NCBI RefSeq assembly: GCF_001594015.1
Contig: NZ_LTBC01000008.1
Location: 34,976-98,975, forward strand
Direction of reading: 5' to 3'
Length of the DNA stretch: 64,000 bases
DNA from: Moorella mulderi DSM 14980
GTDB taxonomy: Bacteria; Bacillota; DSM-521; Neomoorellales; Neomoorellaceae
The first letter of the stretch is position 1; each line of letters opens with the position of its first letter. The notes under the pieces are model-generated. The model worked only from the letters and a program-made list of their open reading frames with translations, was not told where the DNA came from and ran no database searches. Both the position numbers and the translations under genes were made by a program. This document shows, piece by piece, positions 1 to 9,068 of the stretch.

Positions 1-795
1 AACGGTGTCGGCAGGGGTACGGCGGAACAGGTCTTCCGGCACCGGCAGGAGCCGGGTTAAGTCACGGTAAACCGGGCGTAACTCCTCTATGTAACCCTCT
101 CTGGCTACCTTCAGGCGCAGGCTATTGTAAACCTTTATATCACCGGGATAATCTGCATCAGCCATGAGGATGGCCTGGATACACTCCAGGAGAATCCGGA
201 TGCGTGCCAGGTCCCACACCGGGTCAAAAACCCGGATCTCCAGGGTACCCAGGCGTTTGGATTCGATAAGGTCCTGGAAACGGTAACGCCTGTCCCCCCT
301 TAAAGGCCCGATGGCAAAGGCCTCCGCCCAGCGGTAGGACCGGCCGTAATAACGGTTGCCGGCAACGGGAGAGTTGATTACCAGTAAGGCCAGGAGAGGT
401 AAAAAGTAGACCAGGTTGCGGTAGGCCCGCTCGCGATCCGGGAAACCACTGATATGAACGTGCATGCCGCAGATATTGGTAGGCTCCTCCCGGTCGAAGA
501 GGTGCCCCACCGGGACGATCAGGCCGGAGCAGACGGCCGCCAGCTCCCGGCGGCGGCGTTCTAGATCGGCCAGCAGGGTTGGGATTTCCGTAAAGGCCCT
601 GGTAGAAATTTCTATACCGCTCATCAGGCCAAAACGTAAATCCTTACCCCTGGTAAAGTTGCAGGCGGTATGGGTATAATAATCGGCCGGGTCCCGCCAG
701 AGGAGGCGAGCCAGGTAATACAACGACTGGAGGGTAGGCCGGCCCGGTTCGGTAATAAAGACTTCTTCTTCCAGGCCAAAGAGGAGGGGCGCCAT
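1..795 (-). CDS. GCS2-type carboxylate-amine ligase (YbdK-like), 3' end outside window
   Basis: The protein begins MAPLLFGLEEEVFITEPGRP, the usual opening of the GCS2 (YbdK-like) branch of glutamate-cysteine ligases, and later shows the family stretches NICGMHVHISG and LGTLEIRVFDP. About 265 residues are present and the C-terminus lies beyond position 1. Members join an amino acid to a carboxylate using ATP, and some make gamma-glutamylcysteine; the substrate here cannot be read from sequence. Its ATG directly follows the stop of the glycosyltransferase/deacetylase gene (TAAATG), so the two are very probably co-transcribed and translationally coupled. The family call is firm, the substrate is not. 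Confidence 0.85.
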   Translation of the reverse strand, partial: MAPLLFGLEEEVFITEPGRPTLQSLYYLARLLWRDPADYYTHTACNFTRGKDLRFGLMSGIEISTRAFTEIPTLLADLERRRRELAAVCSGLIVPVGHLFDREEPTNICGMHVHISGFPDRERAYRNLVYFLPLLALLVINSPVAGNRYYGRSYRWAEAFAIGPLRGDRRYRFQDLIESKRLGTLEIRVFDPVWDLARIRILLECIQAILMADADYPGDIKVYNSLRLKVAREGYIEELRPVYRDLTRLLPVPEDLFRRTPADTV

Positions 796-2943
796 TTATA
801 TATCGCCCCCATTTACTTGTAAAAGGCGCCAGGGTATCCGGTCCAGGGGTATTTTACTGATAGATGTGGCGGCGGCAAACATCAGGTGATGCTCTCCTGG
901 CGGTACCAGGCCGGGTAGCGCCATTTCAACACTGTGCTCCCGGTAGATTACCCGGACAGGCCCCGGGTTATAACCGGCCGGCCGGGCCAGCCACCTGGCT
1001 TGCCTTTCACCGGGGGCTACCTGCAAGATGAAGCGCTGGACCTGGCCTGCAGGTTTACCGGGCAACAGGTAGATGCTGGCCGTATATATTACTGGAAAGC
1101 CCGGCCGGCCCCAGGTATCCAGGCGTACAAAGGTGGTGTTGCCGGCCTGCAAGAGGTAAGCTGCCTTTAAATCGCCACCCTTCTCCAGTTTCCTGGTCAG
1201 CTGATCGCCGGCCGGATCTAAAGCTACCCGGGCTGACTCCGGCCAGTAAGCGGGTTCGCCGTCTCCTCCGGCACTGCTATCAGCCTGTACCATCTGCTGG
1301 TCTACAAGGTGAGAGAAAACTTCGTTGGGCCGTTCAAAATTGGCCAGGAAGGTCGGCATGACCAGTTCCTGGGTTTTATAAGCGGCAATGGCTTTCTTTT
1401 TCCGGTCCATGGCTTCCGGCGAGAGGGGCAATTTATACCAGGGCGTGCCCCGGCTGAGGAAATAGCCGGGTGGCAGCAGGGGTTTGGCCTTCCGCTCAAT
1501 TACAGGCAACATCTGCCAGGTCCCGGTGTGAATAACAAATGTATAAAGATTCGGCCTGAAGGACGGGTCTTCTTCCCTGGCTTTTCCTGTGGCTGCCAGG
1601 GTAAAAGCCCCCGTGGCCCAGTGATCAGGGTGGCTGTCATTGGTATCAGTTACATAAATATCCGTGGGCCGGTAATCTTTGAGGATTTCTACCAGCGTTT
1701 GTAATAAGGCCGGGGCTGTATAGGGCTCACCCGGAGCAAAGGCCAGTTTATAGGGTACTGCCGCCTGGCGGGTATAAACGGAGGTGAAGGGCCTATCCTG
1801 CCCCCAGTAACCCAGCCAGATGGGGGCCAGGCCGCCGTCGGGATAACCCAGAAAAATGATATCACTAGATTTAACTCCCAGGACCCCGAGGGCAGTGATA
1901 GCTTCCTGCTGCCGTACCTGCCCGTATTGCAAAAAGTCACTGGCCCCTGCCGGCAAAGGACCGTTGAACTTTTCCACTCCCCGCCGGAAACCATCGCCGT
2001 TGGTCATAATAACTACCTTTACGGCATCCCCCCGGTCTCTGGCCTCAGCAATGAGGCCCCCGGCTCCGAGGGTTTCGTCATCAGGGTGGGGGGAAATGAC
2101 CAAAATCCGGTGGCCTCCAGCGGGGAGTTCCAGATCAGGCATCCGCCCGGCGGCGGCTGCCGCCGCCCGCAGGGCCAGGACATCATAATTCATGGCTACC
2201 GCCAGCACGAGCAGTAAAAGCAACAGGGCTACCGGCCGCGCTTTTATCTTTTTCCGCGTCAAGCGCAAGATGTAGCCCAGGATGTCTTTATACATACCCA
2301 TACGGGCGACTATGCCCCGGTACAACCCCCGCTTTTCTTCCTTCATGATATGGGTCATATTGGCCAGGGGTATTTTTTGCACCCGCCAGCCCCGGGCGCG
2401 GGCTTCACTGGTAAGCAATACTTCGACCTCAAAACGGCTTTTTTCTGCTCCCACCGCCAGGAACAATTCTTTACGGATGGCCCGCTGCCCGGAAAGGTGG
2501 GGAGCCACCACCTGGGCCAGGTCCGTGAGCGATCGTCCCCGGCTGAAAATACCTACCGTCATATCGGCGCTGCCGGCCAGTAAAGGAACAACCAGGGCTT
2601 CAACATGGGCTGCCGTCAACCCCTCGAGGTCGGCATCCAGGAAAAGCAGGATATCCTCCCGGGCCGCACGGGCACCAACGGTCATGGCCGCCCCTTTACC
2701 CCCATTGGTAGCCAGCTCGATTACCCGGGCACCATGGCGGCGGGCAACGCTGGCCGTAGCATCTTGCGAACCATCGCTGACTACGATGATTTCGGCGATG
2801 CTGGCCACTTCTTTTAAAGTATCAATTACTTTACCCACCGTAGCTGCCTCGTTGTAGGCCGGGATAACGGCGCTGACGCCCCTTGCATAGAATCCTGCAC
2901 CTGTCACTATTTTTCTCCCCTGTACCTGCCTTGGCTTGATCAT
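796..2943 (-). CDS. Fusion of family 2 glycosyltransferase and PIG-L (LmbE) deacetylase
   Basis: Residues about 22-230 form a GT2 glycosyltransferase: VSAVIPAYNEA near the start, a glycine/lysine loop at NGGKG and the DADLEG metal-binding motif near residues 103-107, resembling glucosyl-3-phosphoglycerate synthase-type enzymes. A hydrophobic segment at about 237-253 is a probable membrane anchor. From about residue 278 a PIG-L/LmbE domain follows, with the zinc motif HPDDE at 286-290 and a later DSHPDHW. PIG-L enzymes remove N-acetyl groups from amino sugars. At 715 aa the protein is much longer than either family alone, with about 180 C-terminal residues I do not recognise. It may add a sugar and then deacetylate the product. 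It is followed without a gap by the GCS2-like ligase. Confidence 0.85.
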   Translation of the reverse strand: MIKPRQVQGRKIVTGAGFYARGVSAVIPAYNEAATVGKVIDTLKEVASIAEIIVVSDGSQDATASVARRHGARVIELATNGGKGAAMTVGARAAREDILLFLDADLEGLTAAHVEALVVPLLAGSADMTVGIFSRGRSLTDLAQVVAPHLSGQRAIRKELFLAVGAEKSRFEVEVLLTSEARARGWRVQKIPLANMTHIMKEEKRGLYRGIVARMGMYKDILGYILRLTRKKIKARPVALLLLLLVLAVAMNYDVLALRAAAAAAGRMPDLELPAGGHRILVISPHPDDETLGAGGLIAEARDRGDAVKVVIMTNGDGFRRGVEKFNGPLPAGASDFLQYGQVRQQEAITALGVLGVKSSDIIFLGYPDGGLAPIWLGYWGQDRPFTSVYTRQAAVPYKLAFAPGEPYTAPALLQTLVEILKDYRPTDIYVTDTNDSHPDHWATGAFTLAATGKAREEDPSFRPNLYTFVIHTGTWQMLPVIERKAKPLLPPGYFLSRGTPWYKLPLSPEAMDRKKKAIAAYKTQELVMPTFLANFERPNEVFSHLVDQQMVQADSSAGGDGEPAYWPESARVALDPAGDQLTRKLEKGGDLKAAYLLQAGNTTFVRLDTWGRPGFPVIYTASIYLLPGKPAGQVQRFILQVAPGERQARWLARPAGYNPGPVRVIYREHSVEMALPGLVPPGEHHLMFAAATSISKIPLDRIPWRLLQVNGGDI

Positions 2944-3037
2944 AGCTGCTAGTTATTTCGCCATAGAATAAACTTTTCCTTCCTCTGACAATATTATTGC
3001 CCTGGAATTGCTCCAGGGCAACATCTGGCATGTCCTG

Positions 3038-3715
3038 TCAGGCGATTTTTTGCTGTTTTTTCCCCTGATTTCCTCCTGCCTTTAATTCCCGGTACCAGCG
3101 GGCATGGTGTTCACGGGCAAACCTGGCGGATACCTTGCCCGAAAGCATACCATTGATGGACTCCCGGGAATTGGGGTGACCCAGGGCCAGGTAAATATGG
3201 CCCAGGATGACCCCGCCCATGACCAGGGCCCCGGCCGAGTGCAGGGGCAGGGCCCAGGCCACCAGGGCAGGGGCAACGCTATCCCGCAGGAGCAAGATCC
3301 AGCCGGTAACAACCATTAAGATAGAGCCGGCTATGGTCAGGAGGGAATTGAGCTTTTCGCCGGCGTTAAACTTGCCCTGCTCCGGGAGCTGCACCTTCAG
3401 GCCGAAAAATTCCCGGGGAAAAGCGGCTATAAAGCGGAGGTCGTCCCGGCCCCAGGTGAGGCACTCCTTGAGCCATTGCCCGGCCGTGCGTGGTGTGCCC
3501 AGCAGCAGGATAATTACCGTCAGGAAAGTAAAGGGATAGGCCATTACGTGATGAATGCTGCGAAAGAGACGCAACCCCCCGGGGCCTATCAGGCCGGCGT
3601 AGCTGCGGAAGACCAGGGCTGAACCCGTCAGCAACAGGACGACAAAAGTGATGCCGTGGCTCCAGTGACCCAGGCGCTCGGCCAGGTTAAAGCGCTCCAC
3701 CCTTTCTTCAGGCAT
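3038..3715 (-). CDS. Cytochrome b subunit of a molybdopterin oxidoreductase (FdnI/PhsC-like)
   Basis: This 225-residue protein has four hydrophobic segments and histidines placed as haem ligands in the FdnI/PhsC family: HWSHGITFVVLLLTG near the N-terminus, HHVMAY, HSAGAL and GHIYLA. It should anchor the complex in the membrane and carry electrons between the quinone pool and the FeS subunit. Its ATG overlaps the end of the FeS gene by 8 bp, so the two are translationally coupled. The three-gene order catalytic, FeS, cytochrome b matches thiosulfate reductase phsABC and formate dehydrogenase fdnGHI. The catalytic subunit points to the sulfur type. Confidence 0.85.
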   Translation of the reverse strand: MPEERVERFNLAERLGHWSHGITFVVLLLTGSALVFRSYAGLIGPGGLRLFRSIHHVMAYPFTFLTVIILLLGTPRTAGQWLKECLTWGRDDLRFIAAFPREFFGLKVQLPEQGKFNAGEKLNSLLTIAGSILMVVTGWILLLRDSVAPALVAWALPLHSAGALVMGGVILGHIYLALGHPNSRESINGMLSGKVSARFAREHHARWYRELKAGGNQGKKQQKIA

Positions 3716-4403
3716 TGTTGCCGCCTCCTTTAATATTATTGATCACTAAACCGGCAACTACGGCGCCGGCGGCCAGGCCCATGACGGTCTTCCCGCCCGG
3801 GTGGACAATATCCTGCCAGATGCGCACGGCACTGGATTCCTTGAGATCGGGGGGCAGGAAGGAAGGATCCAGGTTCCGCGGCGGTACGTAAAAGATAGAA
3901 GTTCCTTTGATCTGGACGGCTTTTTTAGCTGTTATGGCCCGGGATAACTCGCTCCCTTTATCTTCCAGGTCGCCAAAAATCCTGGCCCCGGCCATACAGG
4001 TGTCCACGCAGGCCGGTTTTTCCCCTTTCTCTACAAAGTCATAGCAAAAATAACACTTCTGGACGATATTCCGCTCCGGGTTAAAGCCCCGGGCGTCATA
4101 GGGGCAGGCCGACTGGCAGTAACGGCAGCCGATACACTCCTGCTCGTCAACTACAACAATACCGTCGGCACGTTTCCGGGTAGCTCCGGTAGGACAGACG
4201 CGGGCACAGGGCGGGTCGTCGCAGTGCATGCACTGGGTGGTTACCACCCCGCCTTTGACCCTGGGAAAAGTACCCACCTCATAACGGTGGACTTTAGTAA
4301 ACTGCACCTGGGGTAATAAGTCCCACCTGGCCTGGCAGGCCACGGTGCAGCCGTGGCAGCCTATACAACGCGTCAGGTCTACGAGCATACCAAACTTAGC
4401 CAT
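3708..4403 (-). CDS. Four-cluster ferredoxin-like electron transfer subunit (PhsB/FdnH type)
   Basis: The protein has 231 residues with four cysteine groups typical of DMSO-reductase-family FeS subunits: CIGCHGCTVAC, CMHCDDPPCARVCP, CIGCRYCQSACP and CYFCYDF...CVDTC. Each should hold a [4Fe-4S] cluster, forming a wire between the molybdenum subunit and the cytochrome. A hydrophobic C-terminal segment (VMGLAAGAVVAGLVI) probably docks in the membrane, as in FdnH. It lies 6 bp after the catalytic subunit gene and overlaps the cytochrome gene. Confidence 0.9.
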   Translation of the reverse strand: MAKFGMLVDLTRCIGCHGCTVACQARWDLLPQVQFTKVHRYEVGTFPRVKGGVVTTQCMHCDDPPCARVCPTGATRKRADGIVVVDEQECIGCRYCQSACPYDARGFNPERNIVQKCYFCYDFVEKGEKPACVDTCMAGARIFGDLEDKGSELSRAITAKKAVQIKGTSIFYVPPRNLDPSFLPPDLKESSAVRIWQDIVHPGGKTVMGLAAGAVVAGLVINNIKGGGNNA

Positions 4404-4409
4404 CTAAAC

Positions 4410-6581
4410 TCACCCTGCCTTCCGTACCGTCACCAGGGTCTCACACTGGGCCGCCGCCCCGGAGACAGGCGCCGTAATAACCGGTATCAAAGCGCTGTCA
4501 TTGGCGCCTTTGTTATAGGCCAGCTTTCTTAAAGGAACACCGCAGCCAAAGCCATGGGCCAGGAAAACGGCCTCGGGGTGGATGCCCTCCGTCACCCGGG
4601 CCTTCACCTTGACCTTGCCTACCTTGGAAGCCACTTCAACCATATCCCCCGTCTTGATACCCAGCTTACCGGCCCGGCCGGGATGGATCCACAGCTCGTT
4701 TTCCGGCATGATGGCGTGCAGGTAGGCGTTGTTGTCAGTAGTGGTATGGGTGTGCACGGGTACATGGCCCTGGATGAAACGGAACTCGTCTCCCTTGGGT
4801 TCCACCAGGGGCGGCTCCCAGGCCGGGGTAAGGGTGCTGCCGGCCTTGACAAAGGCCTGGCAGGCCAGCTCAATTTTGCCGGAAGGAGTCTTGAGTTTGG
4901 TGTAATCGGGTTTCCTGGCTTCTACTTCGGCGACTCCTATCCGGGCCAGCTGCGCCTGGGTCAGGCCCAGGGGAGCCAGCAGGGCGTCGTTATATTGTTC
5001 CAGGGTAAAGTTAAAGTACTCGCTTAAGCCCGCGGCTTTAGCCAGGCCGGTGATGATTTCTTCAGCGCCTCTGGTATCAAAAAGGGGCTCTATTGCCGGC
5101 TGGCGCAACACCACTTTGTTGCCCGCCGTCATCAGGGGGTCGTACCTTTCCAGGTAGGTGGATTCCGGCAACACATAATGGGCATAGTAGGCCGTATCGT
5201 TCATCTGGATATCGATGGCCACCACCAGCTCCAGCTGCTTCAACGCCTCAATGAAGGCCCCGGAATCCGTACTGGAGCGTACCGGGTTCAGGTGCTGGAT
5301 CACTACCGCTTTGATGGGGTAGGGTTTATCTTCTTTGACCCTCTCAGGGAAAATCTGGATCATGCCGTGGGCCTTATTGAGGGGCCATTTCTCGCTGCCG
5401 GCCCCATCCCAGCGTGGCCCCGCTGCCGCCGGCGGTTTGGGCCCCATGATACCGGAGGGATCACCAAATTTAATCCCAGGCGGGAAGGCCAGGCCGCCTT
5501 TGGCGCCGAGATTCCCCAGCAAGGCGTTGAGGGCGGCTACGGCCCGGGCCGTCTGGACGCTGTTGTAATACTGGGAACCGGTAACGGCATGCCAGCCGGG
5601 ATCGATGGCTGCCGCCGGTTTGGCCGCTGCCAGTTCCCGGGCAAGGCGGGTGATGGTCGCCGCGTCTATTCCCGTGATTTTAGCCGCCCATTCCGGGGTA
5701 TAAGTAGCCACCCCGGCTTTTAATTCTTCAAAGCCCACAGTGCGTTCCGTTACAAAGGCGGCATCATAGAGGTTTTCATTAATGATAACGTTAATCATGG
5801 CCAGAACCAGGGCCAGGTCGGTACCCGGCCTGATGGGCAGCCACTCATCGGCAAAGAAAGCAAAATCACTCAGGCGCGGGTCTACGGCCACCAGGTGGGC
5901 GCCTTCTGCCTTCGCGGCAACTATCTTTTGAATGTCAGGGTTTTTAATGCCTCCCGTGAGGTTGCGGCCGAGGGCAATGTAGTACTTCACATTACGGTAG
6001 TCCACCCCGGGGACACCGCCGTACATTTGCTCAAAAGCCACGTTGCGGCTGCTGTAGCAGGTCGGCCCATGGCCGGTATAATTAGGAGAGCCGAAGGCGG
6101 CCATGAAATGCTTCTCCAGGGGTGCAATAAGCTCCGGGTGCGCCAGCCAGACCAGGGTCTGGGGGCCATAACGGCCTTTCAATTCCTGGAGCTTTGCTCC
6201 AATTTCCTTAAAGGCCTGCTCCCAGCTAATGGGCTGGAACTTCCCTTCTCCCACCCTCTTCATGGGCTGCTTCAGGCGGTCGGGGTCATAGAGGGTCTTG
6301 GTTCCGGCATTGCCCCGGGCACATAAACGGCCATTGCTCTGGGGGTCCTGGGGATTACCGGTAAGGCGCCATACCCGGCCCTCCCGGACATGGGCCAGAA
6401 TACCGCATTTAACCCCGCACATTTCACAAATAGTGGGGATGACCTGGGAAGCCGCCGGGGCTGCTGCCTCTGCCGCCTCCGCCTGCCCCAGGGGCACCAG
6501 CCTGCCGCCAAAGGTGGCCAGGGCCCCGGCCACCAGGGATCCTTTCAGGAAGGTTCGCCGGCTTATTCTTTGTTCTAACAT
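4410..6581 (-). CDS. Molybdopterin oxidoreductase catalytic subunit, thiosulfate/polysulfide reductase (PhsA/PsrA) type
   Basis: The start at 6581 is chosen because GGAGGTGAGGGC lies just before this ATG and because it opens with a twin-arginine signal (RRTFLKGS), so the enzyme is exported folded. Residues after the signal give an FeS motif, CEMCGVKC...CARG, and then the molybdopterin domains. GPTCYSS probably supplies a cysteine ligand to molybdenum, and no in-frame TGA suggests selenocysteine. The 723-residue length and the ARGNAGTKTLYDPDRLK region fit PhsA/PsrA better than formate dehydrogenase. The neighbouring YeeE/YedE transporter and TusA support a sulfur substrate (thiosulfate, polysulfide or tetrathionate). 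Other acceptors such as arsenate are not excluded. Confidence 0.85.
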   Translation of the reverse strand: MLEQRISRRTFLKGSLVAGALATFGGRLVPLGQAEAAEAAAPAASQVIPTICEMCGVKCGILAHVREGRVWRLTGNPQDPQSNGRLCARGNAGTKTLYDPDRLKQPMKRVGEGKFQPISWEQAFKEIGAKLQELKGRYGPQTLVWLAHPELIAPLEKHFMAAFGSPNYTGHGPTCYSSRNVAFEQMYGGVPGVDYRNVKYYIALGRNLTGGIKNPDIQKIVAAKAEGAHLVAVDPRLSDFAFFADEWLPIRPGTDLALVLAMINVIINENLYDAAFVTERTVGFEELKAGVATYTPEWAAKITGIDAATITRLARELAAAKPAAAIDPGWHAVTGSQYYNSVQTARAVAALNALLGNLGAKGGLAFPPGIKFGDPSGIMGPKPPAAAGPRWDGAGSEKWPLNKAHGMIQIFPERVKEDKPYPIKAVVIQHLNPVRSSTDSGAFIEALKQLELVVAIDIQMNDTAYYAHYVLPESTYLERYDPLMTAGNKVVLRQPAIEPLFDTRGAEEIITGLAKAAGLSEYFNFTLEQYNDALLAPLGLTQAQLARIGVAEVEARKPDYTKLKTPSGKIELACQAFVKAGSTLTPAWEPPLVEPKGDEFRFIQGHVPVHTHTTTDNNAYLHAIMPENELWIHPGRAGKLGIKTGDMVEVASKVGKVKVKARVTEGIHPEAVFLAHGFGCGVPLRKLAYNKGANDSALIPVITAPVSGAAAQCETLVTVRKAG

Positions 6582-6725
6582 GCCCTCACCTCCGTTATCA
6601 ATTAAGTAACCTGTTGCTATTAACACATGTATTCAGGCATCTATTTGCCCTCAATGTTACTTTCACAATATATTTTACTAGTTAACATCCCTTTCTCCTG
6701 CCTCCCTGGAATGGCCCTGGTAAAG

Positions 6726-6756
6726 GCCAAGGGGAGCTGCAAAAGCTCCCCTTGGC
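6726..6756 (-). terminator. Perfect 13-bp stem hairpin after the YeeE gene
   Basis: GCCAAGGGGAGCT and its exact complement AGCTCCCCTTGGC are separated by GCAAA. It lies about 90 bp past the stop of the minus-strand transporter gene and before the molybdoenzyme promoter region. On the minus strand it is followed by only a weak T-tract (CTTTACC), so it may be an inefficient terminator or an mRNA-stabilising hairpin. Apart from it, the 6582-6845 gap holds A+T-rich DNA likely to contain the promoter of the molybdoenzyme operon. Confidence 0.6.
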
Positions 6757-6845
6757 TAGGAATCATGCGGCCTGACAGCCCTTTGGTTCAGTAATTGTCT
6801 AACGGTATCTTCGACGGCCACCAGACCTTTCGATAGGTTGCAGAT

Positions 6846-8015
6846 TTATACCAGGAAACGGAGCAGGAGCTTGCTCCCCAGGTAAGCGCCGCCGGCCAGG
6901 CCCAAACCGAAGAGCCAGCCGTGGAGGGAGAAGGAAGCGATGCCGTTGAAAAGGGCACCAATATTGCACCCCATGGCAATCCTGGCCCCGTAACCCATCA
7001 ACAGCCCGCCTACTAAGGCGGCTGGCACCAGGGGCCAGCGCCGCGGCCAGTGGAAGCGAAATTCCGAAGCTGCCAGGGCCGCTAAAAAGGCCCCCCCGAT
7101 GATCCCCAGGTCCAGGATCGTACGGGGCTCGGCCAGGAACCCCAGGCTCAAAGCCCGGCTGTGGGCCGGCAGGGAATAATAGTACCAGCCCGGCGGCGCT
7201 CCGGTAAAAGCCTCCCAGAGCCAGGCGCCCCAGTAGCTAAAGGCGGTGGTAATACCCCAGGGCTGGCCCCCGCGCCAAATTAAAGCCACATCCAGGACCG
7301 CCAGGGCCAGTCCTCCAGTCCAGTAAGGCCAGGGACGGGTCCACAGGCGACGCAGGTGAAAGGGCTGCCGCGGCCTCCTGGCGGGAGTAAAATCAGGAAA
7401 GGACCGGTTTTCCAGGTGCCTTAAACCCAGGTAGATCAGCCCCAGGGCCAGGAGCTGGATAACAAGGGCCGGCCCCCAACCCAGCACTTTGGGGAGAAAC
7501 AGGGTGGGAGAACGGCTAATGCTTACCTGCTGCCACCAGCCGAAATCACGGGCCCCCCAGAGGGAACCGCCGATAAAGGCGCCCAGGACCAGCCATTGCA
7601 GCAGGTGCCCCTCGCCAACCCGCATTAAATTGCCGCTGGCGCAACCGCCGGCCAGGACCATCCCCACCCCGAAGAGGAGGCCGCCGGCCAGGGTATGCCA
7701 GCCTGCCGGGTGAACATCCGCCAGGGTAACCCCCCTCCAGGTCACCAGGGCCATCCCCGGGGTGGCTGCCGCCAGGGCGATGACCACGGCCCGGCTCAAA
7801 GAGGTGTTACCGGTAATGATGGGATCGCGGAAGGCGGCCACAAAACAAAACCGGCTGCGCTGGAGGACAAAGCCAAAGGCCAGGCCAAAAAGCCAGGCTT
7901 CGCCCAGTCCCGGCCCGTGTCCCTGTAGCCACCAGTAGATACCGGCCGCCAGCAGGGCTAAACCAAGGGCGTAAGGTTCCTGGGACCTGAGGTTGACCTT
8001 GACCTGTTTATCCAT
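6846..8015 (-). CDS. YeeE/YedE-family transporter (TsuA-like thiosulfate, or selenium-type, uptake)
   Basis: This polytopic membrane protein of about 390 residues has roughly ten hydrophobic segments and two YeeE/YedE repeats. It keeps the family cysteine motifs: RSRFCFV, GGCASGN and GCNIG. In TsuA these cysteines line the route of thiosulfate. The start at 8015 has AAAGGA seven bases upstream; an ATG at 8033 (MAKELQMDKQ) is the alternative. A separate TusA-like protein is encoded at 9069-9293 and a LysR regulator diverges from it, a common setting for this family. Some YedE proteins with TusA partners are linked to selenium, so that remains an alternative to thiosulfate. Confidence 0.85.
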   Translation of the reverse strand: MDKQVKVNLRSQEPYALGLALLAAGIYWWLQGHGPGLGEAWLFGLAFGFVLQRSRFCFVAAFRDPIITGNTSLSRAVVIALAAATPGMALVTWRGVTLADVHPAGWHTLAGGLLFGVGMVLAGGCASGNLMRVGEGHLLQWLVLGAFIGGSLWGARDFGWWQQVSISRSPTLFLPKVLGWGPALVIQLLALGLIYLGLRHLENRSFPDFTPARRPRQPFHLRRLWTRPWPYWTGGLALAVLDVALIWRGGQPWGITTAFSYWGAWLWEAFTGAPPGWYYYSLPAHSRALSLGFLAEPRTILDLGIIGGAFLAALAASEFRFHWPRRWPLVPAALVGGLLMGYGARIAMGCNIGALFNGIASFSLHGWLFGLGLAGGAYLGSKLLLRFLV

Positions 8016-8033
8016 TTGCAGTTCCTTTGCCAT

Positions 8034-8111
8034 GGTACTTACCGCCTTATCCACCAGATAGTTGCAATATGTTATAATAAAATCGTAACCATCCATCAGG
8101 GAGGTCTGGTC
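8034..8111. promoter_or_regulatory. Divergent control region between the YeeE transporter and the LysR regulator
   Basis: The gap holds TATAAT at 8073-8078 facing the LysR gene, with no good -35 box, and an imperfect dyad around ATAGTTGCAATATGTTAT (8058-8075) of the kind LysR proteins bind. GGGAGG just before the LysR ATG is its ribosome site. Autoregulation and control of the transporter by the LysR protein are inferred from this layout. Confidence 0.4.
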
Positions 8112-9005
8112 ATGAACCTCAACCACCTGCAGGCCTTTTGCACGGTAGCTCAGGTAAAATCCATTTCCGAAGCAGCCCGCCTCCTGCACATGTCCCAGTC
8201 TTCCCTGAGCTATCAAATCCAACTGTTAGAAAATGACCTGGACGTCGAACTCTTTACCCGCACTACCAAAGGGGTGGAGTTAACGGCCCTGGGGGAAATC
8301 GTTTACGAATACGGCCAGACCTTCCTCCAGCTGGCTGAGAATCTAAAACGCGACCTCAACAACTGGAAAAGCGGCCAGGAACGCCTCATTGTCGGCGCCA
8401 GCAGCAGCATCGGCAGCTATGCCCTGCCCTGCACCATTTACAGCTTTAAAGAAAAATACCCCGATGCCAATATCAAATTACTGGTCGGCAACAGGGAAGA
8501 AACCATCCAGAAGTTGCTGGATAGAACTATTGATATCGGCCTCATTGAAGGACCTGTCGACCAGCCCGGACTGGCCACCCGGGGTGTAGCTGAAGATGAA
8601 CTCCTTTTAATTGTACCTGCCGGCTGGCAGGGCCAGGAAAGGGTGACTTTAGAAGAACTCTGCCGCCTGCCCATAATCCTGCGGGAAGAGGGCTCCGGTA
8701 CCCGCGGGGTGATTGCCCGCGCCCTGGCCGGGCAGGGTCTAAGCATTGCCAACCTGAATGTTGTCCTGGAGTTAAATTCTAACGACGCCATTAAATCAGC
8801 CATTACCGCCGGCCACGGGGTTTCCCTCCTCTCCCGCCTGGCCATCCGGCGGGAAATCCAAACCGGCACTTTAAAGGCCCTGCAGGTGGACGGCATTTCC
8901 TTCCGCAGCACCTTTAATATTGTTTACCCGGCCGGCAAACCGGCCACAAGTTTGCAAAAGAAGTTCTTTCGTTTCCTGTTAACTAATAAGAAGGCTTTCT
9001 GTTAA
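8112..9005 (+). CDS. LysR-family transcriptional regulator (CysB/CysL-like)
   Basis: The 297-residue protein starts MNLNHLQAFCTVAQVKSISE with a winged HTH (AARLLHMSQSSLSYQIQLLE) in residues 1-60 and a LysR substrate-binding domain from about residue 88 (LIVGASSSIGSYALP). The start at 8112 has GGGAGG upstream. It diverges from the YeeE transporter gene, the usual position for a regulator that responds to the transported compound or a product of it. Control of sulfur uptake and the reductase operon is an inference from position. Confidence 0.9.
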   Translation: MNLNHLQAFCTVAQVKSISEAARLLHMSQSSLSYQIQLLENDLDVELFTRTTKGVELTALGEIVYEYGQTFLQLAENLKRDLNNWKSGQERLIVGASSSIGSYALPCTIYSFKEKYPDANIKLLVGNREETIQKLLDRTIDIGLIEGPVDQPGLATRGVAEDELLLIVPAGWQGQERVTLEELCRLPIILREEGSGTRGVIARALAGQGLSIANLNVVLELNSNDAIKSAITAGHGVSLLSRLAIRREIQTGTLKALQVDGISFRSTFNIVYPAGKPATSLQKKFFRFLLTNKKAFC

Positions 9006-9068
9006 ACCTTTAGCCAGCCCCCATGTATCTCTTCTGCTTCTCCCTACCTTGAACCCGGGCCAGTCAGG

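Noticed and set aside
4410..6581. Selenocysteine-containing formate dehydrogenase
   Set aside because: No in-frame TGA in the catalytic region; the cysteine in GPTCYSS and the overall pattern fit the thiosulfate/polysulfide group.
6788..6845. Coding extension after the YeeE stop (ICNLSKGLVAVEDTVRQLLN in frame)
   Set aside because: It looks mildly protein-like but has no start codon or known match, so it was not listed as a gene.
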